A stretch of 64,000 nucleotides of DNA from Micrasema longulum (GCA_022494885.1 JAGVSM010004256.1:186001-250000), one strand, 5' to 3'; positions 10,312 to 22,165 are shown, counted from the first letter of the stretch. The notes: a model not told the origin generated them from the letters alone. A program made the numbers and translations.

Positions 10312-10751
10312 CTTATTTTGACGAATCAAAAGACATTAAAATTTTACACGTAGAATATAAAGGGCTAAAGTTAAATAGATTAGACATTTTGGAAATAAAC
10401 GAATATAATAAAAAATAATAGCGATATAATTTTAATAAATCAGCAGACAGATTTAAAAAACTCGCCCTCATTATCGTCCTTAGTTTGACCCTGGACATTG
10501 CCATAAAACAATAAATATTTCCATAGAATTTTCAATAGCTTTGTCCCACTCTGTTTCATTGAAATATAATGTATCTTTCGACTTATTTTTTAAATCTACC
10601 TACACTTAAGATTATTTATTTATTTATATAAATGAACATTACACTGTATAATATTTACAAGTCTGAAGTTGCCCATTAGAGGATGAAAGCGCTAATTGGT
10701 CAAATAAATGTACCAAAAGTTTTTACAAACAATTTTTTTCATATAAGTTAG
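10312..10751. other. AT-rich intron with a (TTTA)n LINE-like tail
   Basis: TTATTTATTTATATAAATG at 10612-10631 followed by an AT-rich stretch resembles the minus-strand 3' ends of LINEs elsewhere in the window. Nothing else was recognised. Confidence 0.3.
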
Positions 10752-10875
10752 TCATAACAATATTAAGAAGAATAATAAAAAAAAACAATAAATGCTTTAA
10801 AAAATAAAATTGTTCTATCATAACAATATTAAGAAGAATAATAAAAAAAAACAATAAATGCTTTAAAAAATAAAA
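10752..10875. repeat. Tandem duplication, 66-bp unit, about two copies
   Basis: The block TCATAACAATATTAAGAAGA...ACAATAAATGCTTTAAAAAA begins at 10752 and again at 10818 with almost no difference. The near-identity indicates a recent slippage or unequal event. Confidence 0.85.
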
Positions 10876-11222
10876 GAAGACATATTGTATATAGTAACAA
10901 ACATAATATAGAGAATAATATTGCAAATTAAAATAATTAGAAAAAAAGTGTAATACGAGCTTTATGGACAGAAACTGACAAATAGATGTGAACACGGAGG
11001 TAACTAACCATTTGACTGCCGTGGCAGCCATTCTTAAAGGATAACAGGCATAATGGAAGGTGCATCCGAGGTATGATTTATTACCCGTCATTGACGAGAA
11101 GTATTGCGAATATTACCTTGTCTCTCTTGTATCTACAATCTCTATGCATATATGATTTTGGAAAATATGAAGATTAATTTTAAGTTATCAAAAACCGGTC
11201 AGTTGGCTCCTAACTCATTATG

Positions 11223-11390
11223 CGCCGTATTTTTCGCACTTTTTTACGCTGAAAATTCAACCGAAAATTAGGGCGCGTCTTATGGTCCGATGCGTATTAT
11301 GCCAAAAAAATTTTTTTTCTGAAGATTGATAGTTACGTTTTGGGATGCGTTTTATATTCCGATGCGTCTTGTCGTCCGCAAAATACGGTA
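11223..11390. repeat. MITE with short terminal inverted repeats (CCGTATTTT...CG)
   Basis: The left end GCGCCGTATTTTTCGCAC and the right end, read inverted, TACCGTATTTTGCGGAC form terminal inverted repeats. Inside are repeated TGCGTCTTATGGTCCGATGC-like segments (11272-11298 and 11362-11378). No transposase. A SINE family 1 copy begins immediately at the right end. Confidence 0.5.
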
Positions 11391-11551
11391 TTATTTATTT
11401 TTGCACAACAACAGGCCAGGAGGCCCAATTACAGCAGCGAACACCTAGGCTTAAAAAAATCTCTTTGAATTTTTGTGTTCTCACCGTGAATCGAACCCGG
11501 AACCTTTCGTGCGTGAGTCGAGCGTCTTAACCACTACACAACGGACGCCGC
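11391..11551 (-). mobile_element. SINE family 1 copy
   Basis: Minus strand from 11551: GGCGTCCGTTGTGTAGTGG, TTAAGACGCTCGACTC and GGTTCGATTCACGG, then GAACACAAAAATTC, AGCCTAGGTGTTCGC, CTGTAATTGGGCCTCC and TGTTGTTGTGCAAA. It matches 49166-49372 along its whole length. Confidence 0.7.
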
Positions 11552-12279
11552 TTATGTTCCTAAGTGCGAATTCATCATAAGCATACCCATCTGAACCAAA
11601 TGGTACATAAGGCACTGTATTGGTACACCAAATGTAACATAAGTAATCATATCATAAAATCATAATACTTAATTTATATTCAGTTATTTCATTATTTATA
11701 CTGTATTTTTTCATATTGTGGGTACTTTAAAACTCGTATATGCCCGTTAAAAATAAATATTTAAGTTAAATTTCTTATAGTACATACCTAAATACAGATT
11801 TTAATCTAAATTAAATGCCTCATGTAGGACATTTCATGTAACTCCTAATATCAAAATTATACATTTTTCTTTTACATTTCGTGTTTTTAAAAACTAATTA
11901 AAGATATATTTTTGATAATGTGAAATCTTACCACTTCGAAAAAGGCGGAATTCTTTTACACTAAACGGCGACAAGACGCAACTGTTGCATATGCACCGTT
12001 CCACTAAGCGTCGTAAAACCAAACTAAAAACTCGAGAACTTGACACAAGGGACGCAATACAATACCAATCCATACTTATGTAAACATTAATGAACGTACT
12101 ATTGATGGAATTATTAGCATTAGCATGGTGAATTAACACTAAATTTACAATAGCAATTAATAGCTACTACTTAAGTATTATACGTGCTATTCACGGTACT
12201 TAGTGTTTTGAATTGAAATTATTAAAACTTAATACAACTTACCACTTACCTTACTTGACCCCTACCGCTGAACTGTACG
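11552..12279. other. Intron, mostly unrecognised; possible SINE 3 scrap at 11570-11650
   Basis: ATGGTACATAAGGCACTGTA followed by TTGGTACACCAA resembles the inverted body of SINE family 3. The stretch 11935-12065 has higher GC than its surroundings but no clear reading frame with splice sites. Confidence 0.3.
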
Positions 12280-12585
12280 AAAAAATGCCAGTTTCAAATA
12301 AAATACTTGGCGAAAATTGAGACGGTAAAAATAGTATACAAATTAGCATTGGAAAACATGCGAGACGATGACTTAAGATTAATCAAAAATGCAGACATAC
12401 TCAAATATAATACCAGACAATTACAACAACTGCCATATTGAGAAAACAACGACAAATACAAGACGGTCTAAAATACTATACAATGGACGTAAACACTACA
12501 TTGACTTACCCGACTACTTGAAAAATTATACTGGACACAGATTAAAAATTAAGATTAACTCTAGAAAGACTGTGGTAAATAATTG
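12280..12585 (+). mobile_element. Probable LINE C-terminal remnant
   Basis: A decayed frame at 12330-12440 reads YKLALENMRDDD and NADILKYNTRQLQQLP. After a frameshift, 12440-12584 reads RRSKILYNGRKHYIDLPDYL and LKIKINSRKTVVNN-stop. The basic, NTR-containing end is typical of LINE ORF2 tails, but the family is not recognised. Confidence 0.4.
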
Positions 12586-13856
12586 ATTTGCGCGCGATGA
12601 TGTAATATTGTATTAACAAAGCAAAAAACGGAATATTCTTAAGTTCAAATATTTAAAATAAAAATAATATGGATACAAACTATTAAATAATTCCATATCC
12701 GTATTTTTTTTAAAACAAACATATAATTTAAGCACTGTTAAAGCAAAATAAATTAAAAATCATCAATACGCCCGTCATCTTACATACGTGTATCCCCCAT
12801 CACTCTCAATGACCAACTGAATCTCTTTCACACAAACACCGGCCACGGGACTGCGTCTCTATCTTCCTTGTTATGAGTTCTATCTTCGCGTTCTCTCTTA
12901 TACAGATTGATTGTATTGGCGTTACATACTTTCTTCGCGTACGAAAGATAAACACTTTTTGTATTAAAACCCAGCACAGTTATACAAATTTTACTTTCCA
13001 AATCTGGTGTGAAAATGTCCATTTGAAGATAACAAAAAACGACTTCATCATTAAAAAAAATAAGAGAGATATATCAAGTCTTGTATTGTATGTAGATTAG
13101 TGTGACATCACAGCCACACAAGAGTTAAAAAGCATATGATTTATTAACCAGACGAGAAATAACATGACTTGAACTTATAGTTAATAAGAATTCAAGGTAG
13201 CAAATTGAAAATGGAAGATAATATTATTATTAAACAATATCCATTCCGAGAAGATAAAATTGTAGCATTATTGTTACAACTGAAATACAAATTATTATGG
13301 GTGGGAAAAATAATTACACAAATTATTATAAGCAATACGTTGAAAAGGTACAATATGAACTTAACGGGTTTTTAAAATTGTAAATAAATAAATTTACGAA
13401 GTTAAAACAGAACGAATAAGTTAAATTTTGAAAGCTTTTTTCAATCGTATTTTTTTTGGTAGAAAAATATTCGATATAATTTAAAAAGCACTTATTTAAA
13501 TAAAGGTAAACATCATTTTCCAATCAAATTCATTTATTATTAATTTTATCCAAATTGATAAATATTGTGATAATTTACAATTAATTTAGATGAAAACTAT
13601 GAATACTAATGATGCAAGAAATAAAATAAACGTTTTCGTAATTTATTTTACCGCAAATTGCCGCGAACGCTAAAATAACAATTGAGTTAATAATTAATAT
13701 TCCTGTGTGGAAAAATAGCATTTAAATGCTGCGACATGTATCAGTAGTGTAAAAAAACAATGTTTAACAATTGCAATAGCATGTCACACGCCAATATGCT
13801 TCGCATGCTAATGAATTTAGATAAAAATAGCAAAAATTGTCGTCAGTAGTACTTAC
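12586..13856. other. Intron, no recognised feature
   Basis: AT-rich DNA. A stretch at 12840-12960 is a little richer in GC, but its frames lack family motifs and good splice sites. Confidence 0.35.
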
Positions 13857-14054
13857 ATGCTTACAACCTCCGCTAGTTATTGGCGGGGCGGAAGGTGGTG
13901 GGGTGGCGGGGTGGGCAGAGGGGGGAATTTTCTCTTTTTCCATCACCGCAGTCCCCGCGCCAGCACTCGCAGCCGTCTCTTTCCCTCGCTGATTTTTCTT
14001 CTTTGGCCTGACAATGTGGGCCTCCATCCAAATGCGAAACTTACTTCCGAACAT
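13857..14054 (-). CDS. Candidate first coding exon of the minus-strand host gene
   Basis: An ATG at 14054 in good context (AAAATG) opens 66 codons to the donor GTAAGT at 13856-13851 (CAT|GTAAGT), ending in phase 0. This is the phase in which the exon at 4596-4315 begins. The peptide starts MFGSKFRIWMEAHIVRP, then a basic KKKNQRGKE stretch, an Ala/Gly/Pro-rich stretch and PSAPPITSGGCKH. The low-complexity Pro/Ala style matches the two downstream exons. The 5' part is bounded by a strong acceptor-like TTTTTTACTTCGCAG ending at 14236, so a spliced 5' UTR is possible. Another GTAAGT at 14044-14039 could act as an alternative donor. No homologue was recognised. It could instead be an unrelated GC-rich spot. 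Confidence 0.45.
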
Positions 14055-14056
14055 TT

Positions 14057-14209
14057 TCAAATTATTGGTAGTCTTTTGTTTATCGCTTTTTCTTTGTTTC
14101 TGTTTTCGTCCAATCTCATGATCATGGCGCTGGCCTTAGAGTTTATCTTGTATTGGAAGTGACGAAGTCTGAAGCGAGTCAGTTGCCATCTGAAGATGGC
14201 TATGTCCAT
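14057..14209 (-). other. 50-codon upstream open reading frame ending 2 nt before the exon's ATG
   Basis: An ATG at 14209 starts a frame (MDIAIFRWQLTRFRLRHF, then QYKINSKASAMIMRLDENRN) that stops with TGA at 14059-14057. The ATG of the candidate coding exon follows after AA. If the transcript starts upstream, this would be an upstream ORF arranged for reinitiation. Other frames here, on both strands, are also open, so its coding status is uncertain. Confidence 0.25.
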
Positions 14210-14447
14210 ATGCCAATGTCATATCCGAATGATCCTGCGAAGTAAAAAAATACTGTTAATAATCGATTATTGATAAATCTTATCTAAGATTACCAAACAT
14301 AAGGTCTTGGGGTTCAGCACCCTAAGGAACATAGTCAAGAGCTATCCACTTATGACTATATCACTAGTCGGACTAATCATACATTATGGCTGTTTTCACA
14401 CCACTGAAAAAATCCAACAGGCACGATAAAATAACGGAGCGAGATAT

Positions 14448-14582
14448 TTTTTCGGGATGAAAAACGATGAATTATGACTAGTCAGCTCTCCGGCTATCCC
14501 TATGCAAAATCACACCGATCGGTCGCTTTATTGCGACGTGAAAGAAACGCAAAGAAACAGACAAACACACTCGAGCCTTTAT
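14448..14582 (+). repeat. Repeat family E (CTCCGGCTAT... GAGACGTG element), copy
   Basis: TTTTCGGGATGAAAAA, CAGCTCTCCGGCTATC, ATCGGTCGCTTTATTGCGA, CGTGAAAG and ACAGACAAACACAC occur in the same order as at 17640, 29757 and, inverted, at 40238. Non-coding, dispersed; the class is unknown. Confidence 0.55.
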
Positions 14583-14700
14583 TTATTTTATAAATTTTCA
14601 CGCCCATAAAGCTTTTACATATATAGACGTTTTATAAAACATGAGTATATGAACAACATAAAATTAAAAAAATACAATATAAAGAAAAAAAATATAGGAA
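14583..14700 (-). repeat. LINE-like 3' end, minus strand; partly repeated at 14940-15015
   Basis: TTTATTTATTTTATAAATTT followed by CGCCCATAAAGCTTTTACAT has the form of a minus-strand LINE 3' terminus. The piece GTATATGAACAACATAAAAT...AAAATATAGG recurs at 14955-15013, flanking the SINE at 14716. Confidence 0.4.
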
Positions 14701-14715
14701 CAGTGTCGAATCGAA

Positions 14716-14862
14716 TCGGGTTGTGGTCCCGTGGTAGTATTGTGGACTCGCGGGCCAAAGATTCGAGGTTCAAATCCCCTCTACCACAACTCGATTTCCA
14801 TTTTTCCATCACAAGTTATTTACGACTTTCAGGAAATGGTATGAAAATTTAAATATTTCAGT
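14716..14862 (+). mobile_element. SINE family 2 copy
   Basis: TCGGGTTGTGGTCCCGTGG, TAGTATTGTGGACTCGCGG and GGTTCAAATCCCC make a tRNA-like head, followed by CACAACTCGATTTCCATTTT and a body ending TTACGACTTTCAGGAAATGG. It appears inserted within the repeated sequence at 14640-15013. Confidence 0.6.
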
Positions 14863-15014
14863 AAATAATAAGAACTCGTAAATAAGAAGTATTTCGCTTT
14901 CTTTAAAAAAAAAAGTGTTAAGAAGTATAGTTGGTATAAAAATAAAAATAAAAAGATGAGCGTATAAACGACATAAATTTAAAAAAATATAATATAAGGA
15001 AATAAAATATAGAA

Positions 15015-16250
15015 CTGTGTTTAGAAGTTTAGTTGGTTAAAATAAGCTAATGAAATGCAGTTTAAGGTTTAAAGCATCTAGGTACATAATGTTATAAAAT
15101 ACAATATAATAATTATATTAATATGGCCAGTATGGAAGTATGGATTACTGTTTACAAATGTTTGTTAGGAAATTTAAATCAGTACACGAGAATTATAATA
15201 TGCCTACCTACTAAAATAGTATTTAAAATAAAGTTACGAGTGATTTACGAGTTAGGTGTGTTCAGCATAAAAATAATGTTTTATTGGTAACATTATTTAT
15301 ACAACATAAGATAAAATTCGTATCCTTTGAATGTTTTTGAGTATTTGGTTTCCCCCAACTACAGATAAAACAAAAATCTAAGGCCCTTAAAATACAGCTC
15401 AAAAACTTTTCCGAAGATGGCAGATAGTCGCAGTGAAGTGCGTAAAAAAACCTCGGAAAGCTCCCACAGTGTAATTTTTCATCCGATTTCCCCACAAAAC
15501 ATCCAAAGTGTGAATAAAGACTTACATAGGAAACTATTCATCACGGGGAGTGCGGTAAACACGGAACACGGGGGTAGGGGAATCCGCGGGTAATATGGAA
15601 TAGGGGACTCAAATATTGATACAAAAATGTGAGGGAAAGCAATGCATATGAAAAAAGCTCGCACTCTCTGACGGAAGACGTAAAAATCACATTTCATCCC
15701 CGTTTTATTACACGCTTCCAAATGGCAAAACATAAACAAGATTTTTTGTTACCAAATCAAAATAAATAACCAATGGTATTTTATACCTTCAAAAGCACAC
15801 CTCATTAAGGAACTTAGTACGTTATGGATGTTTTAAAAATCATTCATACATATCGCACCCCTGGAAGCGGTAAGTCTCGATTGGCCGTTTTGCGAGAGGT
15901 AAAAAAAAACTTTTTTATTAATTATAATGCCGAGTATTTTTTATGGTATTTACTCATTTGACCGTTAAAACGTGAGAAAATACTGTACCATCATAATTAT
16001 GTATGTGTTCTTCTCAAAATTTTACTCAATTGATTTCAAAGAATACTGAAGTTTGTGGTTTATCTCGTTAAAAAAATCAAAGAGATACGCGAGTGTTCTC
16101 CGAAAAGAAAAATTGTGGTTAAGTTGCATTAACCCAAAATAGACCGTTTTGATTTACGACAGTGTACTTCTGGGGGTGCGATATATTATTTGAAAAACAT
16201 GTAAAATGTAGCACGTTTGATAGTTATTCATGAATAAGAAAGTTACTTAT
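15015..16250. other. No recognised gene; AT-rich with a moderately GC-rich patch
   Basis: The patch at 15400-15720 has minus-strand open frames of 77 and 86 codons, but no splice-site support and no recognisable motif. I do not call it coding. Confidence 0.3.
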
Positions 16251-16254
16251 CATT

Positions 16255-17045
16255 TATTTATTTATTTTATATAAATCCTGTGCGGCGATGGCCATTATTT
16301 AAACAACTAAGAAAAACATCGACAATTTCTAACTAATCACAAGTTTTAAAAGATTTTCCTTCCAATATGAATTTGGATTTTGGATTTTGGAATTGCATGG
16401 GCGCAATTGTAAATTTTGATATGACGGAAGAACAATCAAAGCACTCAAAAACTTTAGTATCAAAACGATCTGTTTTTGACAGAACTGTTTCTAGTAAACA
16501 CAATACCCACGTCTTTACATTCAAAATTTATACATGAATATTGAATTCTGAATGAACGAGATAAATTTTTGTCAGATTAATATCATGTTAAATATATTTT
16601 TTTAGATTAATATCATGTTTTCATTAAACTTTTGTGCATTCCATTTTTCGACATGTATTTATTATTTATATTTTTCTATTATTATTTTGTATATTGTTTT
16701 GATTATTTTGTATATTGTTTTGATTAATTTGAATATTGTTTTAAAATGTTAATATCGGTTATCATACGAATTATTATGTAACTTTTCTGCATTCCATTTT
16801 TCGACATGTATAAATTTTTATTATTTATATTTTTCTATTGTAATTTTTATTATTTATATTTTTCTATTATAATTTTTAATATTTATATTATTATTTTGTA
16901 TATTGTTTTAATATGTTAATAAATATTTGTGATTTATATATCGAAGAGTCCTGACTTAACACGGGACATAAAAAACATATAATTGTAAATATGATAAAAT
17001 TGTGTATTTTGTGCATTAAATAAATAAATGTAAGAGATTACTTTA
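16255..17045 (+). repeat. AT-rich repeat region with an internal ~150-bp duplication
   Basis: TGCATTCCATTTTTCGACAT followed by GTAT occurs at about 16637 and again at about 16790, each followed by TTATTTATATTTTTCTATT and TTTTGTATATTGTTTT. The end ATTAAATAAATAAATG at 17017-17032 and the preceding block resemble a LINE 3' UTR. It begins with a minus-strand type TTTATTTATTTAT at 16254. Confidence 0.4.
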
Positions 17046-17639
17046 ATAAGTAATCTAATCTAAAATAAATTTATCTAGTACATTCGGAATTCAATATTCA
17101 TTTATAAAACAAGTTTATTACAGGTTAAAAGAAAACACGGTTTACGTATTATATTAATTATATTTAACCTTTTCCACTTAAATAAATTCGTTTTGCTGGC
17201 GGTTTTCATTTTGGGATGAGTTAGGTACGTTCGTGGTGCTAGAATTTATAATATAATTCCACGAACCGTAATGCGGCTTGCGTACGAAGTAACCATTAAA
17301 ATTAATAGTGGACCATAATACTGAAAATCTAATCTGTAATACTAACCCAAATATTACAACCATAAAAAAGTCTTAATCTTGCTCTAAAATGTTATTGTTT
17401 GATGAAAAATACTTAGTTGATAAAATGGCGTTGATGTTTTTGATATACGAGTAAACAAATATGTAATTGTTGTATTTATGTAGTGTGCATGTAGTAGATA
17501 AAGTAATTGTTATTTTGTTAATAAACTATTGATTATTATTATTATTATTATTAATTAAAAATAATTTTGATTCGGTAAGGCGGGAATGATTTTTTATTTA
17601 TTGCGTTAAAGGTCATAAAAATATATTGAAATTGTATAT
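17046..17639. other. No recognised feature; (TTA)n microsatellite
   Basis: ATTATTATTATTATTATTA at about 17530-17551 is the only structured sequence. Confidence 0.35.
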
Positions 17640-17740
17640 CCGTTGCGCGAAAGTTATTCGGCTATTTCGATGCAAAAAAATAGGCCGATCGGTAGCTTCG
17701 TTGCAATGAGAAAGAAACGGAAATACACTCTCGATTTGAT
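17640..17740 (+). repeat. Repeat family E, short copy
   Basis: TTCGGCTATTTCGATGCAAA, GCCGATCGGTAGCTTCG and AGAAAGAAACGGAAATACAC align with the second half of the copies at 14448 and 29757. Confidence 0.5.
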
Positions 17741-17814
17741 AATATTAATTATGGGTTAAATGATATGTTTCCCAATTAAAATAAAATAAATATACAATAA
17801 TATGCTGCGAGATA

Positions 17815-18020
17815 TTGCATGGATCCATATACTTTGCGTGTTGTCCAGGTGCCCTTTGAAATATATTATGTTTATGTAATAATATTACATTTGTATTTTT
17901 GCTATTATTTAATTATGTGCGCGCTTCCCCCTTTCGTTATGTTGTATCCCAACTCAACGCAGGGCTCTTGGGCTTATATTTTTTGGAATATGTATGTATT
18001 AGTATGAATAAATAAATAAA
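17815..18020 (+). repeat. LINE/SINE 3'-end family F with AATAAATAAATAAA tail
   Basis: GTTATGTTGTATCCCAACTC, AACGCAGGGCTCTTGGG, then GAATAAATAAATAAAAATG. Inverted copies are at 58600-58770 and 60185-60330 (GAGTTGGGATACAACATAAT). No coding part is preserved. Confidence 0.5.
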
Positions 18021-18591
18021 AATGAGTAAAATAAATAATGTTCCAATTCCATGAGGTGTTTGTCCTGTGTTGAGTCGGAATATTTACTTAATAAAAATCA
18101 AATACAAGAAAAACTTTAAGACACCCAATTGACTTCTGTTGTATTAATCTTAAACAAGGGAATAATGTGATTCTCGTAATACTGTCGTAATATGATGAAG
18201 TTATAATTGCATTTGGGAAGACTCCGTACTGAATCACTTGGTGTGTTGTGTACATCCTTATAGTCCAGGGAGTTAAGCTCTAATGCGTTATGGTTTAATA
18301 TGCAAATCCTGCTATGAAATAACACGGGGACTATGCGCTTGGTTTGAAGTGTTTGTGTTTTGCTTGTTCATCACAGCGAGGCTCGATCGTCTTGTTTTAA
18401 CCCGATGTAGGGTATTGAGACTTTTTATTCCTGTAAATTTCAGCTTTCGTCGTTTTTTGTTAAAAAACGGGAGGCGTGTTATTAATGAATATTATTTTAG
18501 TTTTCAACGGGAACCTAGTTTTAAGAGAGGGAAATATAAAAAAAACCTGGTCATTTACAGGGTTTATCCAGTAGTTTAATAGCGCTTGAAT

Positions 18592-18692
18592 ACGTACCTG
18601 CTCAGTGCCCTTTGCACCAAAAGGTATCTATAGTAAAGTTATCAGTCTTACGCTTTAGGTGCCAGTTTATCATGGTTAGAACAATATTAAGG
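18592..18692 (-). repeat. SINE family 3 body fragment
   Basis: CAGTGCCCTTTGCACC, TCAGTCTTACGCTTTAGG and TGCCAGTTTATCATGG are the inverted body of SINE family 3. Head and tail are absent. Confidence 0.4.
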
Positions 18693-18889
18693 CGTAAAAC
18701 CACCTGGTTATGCGTGAATGTTTACTGCCATTTGTATATTTTGGCTATCGGCTTTACCTTGAGAAGTTGGAACCCGAGCAGCCTGGAAGTAACTACCGCA
18801 TTGCATACTCAAAAATAAAACTGACAGCAAGATGTCTACTGTGACCACTGCATGATAAACTGAAAATAACGGCATCTTTTTACTTATCA

Positions 18890-21400
18890 TTTAACATTTT
18901 TTATTCATATATATGTACATTACAAAATGGAATATCTTAATTCATACATATAGAAATAATTAGGTAAAATTAGGTATATATATTTTAAATAACACGTAAG
19001 TTTACATAATATTCAGAGAATAATATGTTAAAATAGGAAGAGAATCTTGTAACGAAAAACTCCCTCATAGACGTGAAAAATGTCAATGTCCAAAGTGATA
19101 TTGTTCAATATAGAGATAGCCCTTCCAACAGGCATAACCATTGGCAGGTTGGTCCTGTATATTGGAATGTGAAACAGTCTATGCTGACGCTGTCTAAGGT
19201 AATTATCAGGAACATAAAAGCTCATGCTCCGAATAATTTCAGGGTTGTCAATAATACCGCGCAACAATCGAAAGAAATGCGTTGTTAAATACACATTCCT
19301 TCTAGTCTTCAAACTGCTGTAACCAAGCATACCCTGGAGGAACTCAGTGGAATAAAGCCATGGATAATATCCGCACTCCCTCATGTAGAGAAACCGAAGA
19401 AATTTCTTCTGAACCCTCTCAACCATAAGAGAGTAATTCAACTCACACGGTCCCCAAATCATCGAGCCACTCTCTCGAGTCTACTTCGCACCAACGAGTT
19501 ATAAAGAATTCTCAGTACTCGTGTACTACCAAAAACCTAGCAGTACGCAAGACGAATCCTAACATCTTCAATGAACTACTACAAACTGTTTCGATCTGAT
19601 CATGAAATGTCAGGGAACTCACAAAAGTGATGCCTAGATCTTTAACCTTCGCAATCCGCATAAGATTCTGGTCATTCATTCTATAGCGGAAGAATAGCGT
19701 TTTGTGGGCTCTGGTGAAAGACATAACTGAGCATTTTGAAATATTGAACAATAATTTATTTCGTTTTCGATACGTTTATTATATCCGCTTGAAAAGAACA
19801 AAAATCATCCAAAGTTTTAACCCTAAAAAATAGCTTCAAGTCATCCGCAAATAATAAAAAAACGCGATTTGACTACAACTTCTTTAATATCATTGATAAA
19901 AATAGAGAACAGTAATGGACCCAGGTTGGATCCCTGGGGAACACCTGAGTAAGTATTCAAAATGTTTGATGCAAACAAGCCATGTGAAACGTATTGATTT
20001 CGGTTTCGGAGGTAGCTCGCCATTAATTTTTTTTTTATTTTTTTTTTATTTAAATCTTAAAATAGGGCACACATATCATACATATTGTTATGTGTGTTCT
20101 AATAATAACATTACAAATATATTTAATTTATAAATTGTTTAGCATTCCATCCGAGAAACCGATCTCACTCAGCTTGTTTAACGTAACATCATGATCGACT
20201 GTATCAAAGGCTTTGGCAAAGTCATTATATGAACAATCAACCTGATGTCCTGCATCTAATGCAGCCGTAATATAGTCTGTAAATATCATTAAATTTGTTT
20301 CAACCGAGCGACCCTTCCTGAACCCATGCTGTTCATCTATTATAAATGGCTCGACTCGAGAAGCGATGATTTTACTTATTAAAATTTCAAATACCTTAGC
20401 TGGCGCTGAAAGTACAGCTACAGGTCTATAGTTTTATACGGATGACTTAGAGCCACTCTTGTGTATAGGAGTAACTTTAGATATCTTCCAAATTTCTGGA
20501 AAGACTCCTGTGACAATTATGACCTTAATGACAAATTAAATAAAAAACAAAGCGGCCCCTTTAAAAAATCTACGCATCCTTTAAAAAAGAACGTCGGTAA
20601 AAAATCTGGGCCAAGAGAATTGGTATTATTCAATCTATATATGATCGTAGCTACGTCTTTCTCATCGATATTTGGAATAACAATAGATTGTGCACCGTTT
20701 TGCGTAGTACACCGCTTAGCAGCGTTAACGTCAAGAAGCGGAGGTTCACTACTGTATACATTTTTGAAGTGACCTGCGAACGCTTCCGCAATATCTGCGC
20801 CCCGAACAGTTCGATCACCCCATGTCATGGTGTCAATATTCCCACCGTTTGCCTTTTGAGATTTAATAAAATCCCAAAAACAATTTGTATTTTTGAGAAT
20901 ATTGTTTTCCATATTGGAAATAAATGACCGGTACGCTGATCGAATGTCACGTTTAACGCTAGATCTTAATCTACCAAACATTTCATAATCATTCTGACAG
21001 CCCGAAGCTTTCCATCTTTTATGGTAGGAATGCTTAACCTGAATATCCCTAATAATAGCCCCAGAAAACCACTTTGAATATCGCCTTCCTCCAGTTGTCT
21101 GAGACCTTCTAAGAAAACAAGAATCAAGTACTCCTTCAACAATACAATAAAAGTTTTGCACCGCCTCATTTACATTCAATGTGTCGTATACCTCATTCCA
21201 GTCGATACTGGCCATTAAAAAGCACAGCTGGTCAAAATTGCCCTTATTAAAGTTCCAGCCTCTCCAACTGACTGTGCCTTCCGTGGGAACTTCAGTTCGA
21301 CGGGGACGATTAATCGACACACTGATACAAAATTCAAGCGCGGGATGATAATTGTCTTCTCTTGTTAGAGGTGACTATGACCGAAACACATCAACTTCTT
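18890..21400 (-). mobile_element. Decayed jockey/CR1-type LINE: endonuclease end, RT and C-terminus
   Basis: The minus strand carries successive LINE blocks. From about 21360: EDNYHPALEFCIS, like the end of the endonuclease domain. At 21320-20517, 267 codons read through the EN-RT linker to LGPDFLPTFFFK. At 20500-20150 are degraded RT motifs, among them GFRKGRSVETNL, FAKAFDTVDH and LSEIGFSDGML. At 20023-19841 come MASYLRNRNQYV and SGVPQGSNLGPLLFSIFIND, then ADDLKLFF just across a frameshift. The post-RT region follows, and from 19462 to 19028 the C-terminus (VERVQKKFLRFLY, LKTRRNVYLTTHFF). The 3' UTR runs to about 18890. Several frameshifts, stops and a ~115-bp insertion make it inactive. Confidence 0.85.
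20022..20140 (-). repeat. ~115-bp A-tailed insertion inside the LINE RT domain
   Basis: RT sense is continuous on both sides (LSEIGFSDGML before, ASYLRNRNQYV after). The interval between is AT-rich and, on the minus strand, ends in an AAATAAAAAAAAAATAAAA-like tail. This suggests a small retrotransposed insert that interrupted the LINE after it landed. Confidence 0.5.
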
Positions 21401-21689
21401 TCCAAGCTTTAATACCCAAAGATACCAGATTTAGAAAGAAAAAACCGCATCATTCCCGTATATAATATCTGGTGGAACGAGGGGATCTCTTGAAACCGGT
21501 GAGTCAATCTCCATGCTATATTAAGTGGCAGTAAACGTTCTTAATAACGTGTGTGTTGGTTGACCTTGTCGGGCCATTTTGGATTAGTTCATGCGCTCTC
21601 TAGCTATCGAAGAAATAACTTTTGCGCCTCACACTCGCGTCATTACCACATTTTAATAATTAAACGATGAAACTCCTCAAGATGTCCCT

Positions 21690-22020
21690 TACCTGCTGAT
21701 GCATTGCCTCCTTTTCAGCTTTCAAAGACAACAGCTGGAAGCGCGATGCAGAAGCCTGGGTGAAGATCTTTGCGTCTTCCCATCGGTGATAGGTAATAAA
21801 GAACTCACACGAGAAATAGTATCATACATGGTCAATATAGTGCAGGCAATTGGTAAAATAAACCAAAGTAGGGAACAAAATGCCGAACACACTTCTAGTG
21901 GAACGGAAGGCCTGTTGACTACTGTCAACAGGCCGGCCGAGTTTTAAGTGGTTTCCTCTCGACATGAGAAAATGCTGAGAATTTCCTGATTGGCTCACTT
22001 TAGAATAGACTTCCTGGTCC
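21690..22020 (+). repeat. Dispersed repeat family G, copy 1
   Basis: GGTAAAATAAACCAAAGTAG, AAATGCCGAACACAC, GTGGAACGGAAGGCCTGTTG and ACTGTCAACAGGCC...GTGGTTTCC recur at 26760-26910 in the same order. No transposase or tRNA-like head was recognised. The internal CTGTTGACTACTGTCAACAG can form a hairpin. Confidence 0.5.
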
Positions 22021-22165
22021 AAACAGTTTTGCTAAAATATAAACTGAAAAATCATATTTTTAAAATAAAAACCTCTTATATTATAAGCAAGGTAAAAAAT
22101 AAAGCAACTCCCATATATTTTTTTTTTTAAAACACTTTTTAATAAAATATTTCATATTGATCTTG

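Noticed and set aside
14070..14242. Plus-strand terminal exon (…SEDGYVHMPMSYPNDPAK-stop)
   Set aside because: Not annotated as CDS because the minus strand has the stronger splice sites and neighbouring exons; kept as a finding since neither strand is excluded.
18283..18579. 98-codon plus-strand ORF
   Set aside because: No motif, no copy, no splice support; a minus-strand frame in the same place is equally open.
21722..22022. Minus-strand ORFs of 66-82 codons at 21.7-22.0 kb
   Set aside because: They lie in dispersed repeat family G, which is not open in the second copy at 26.7 kb.
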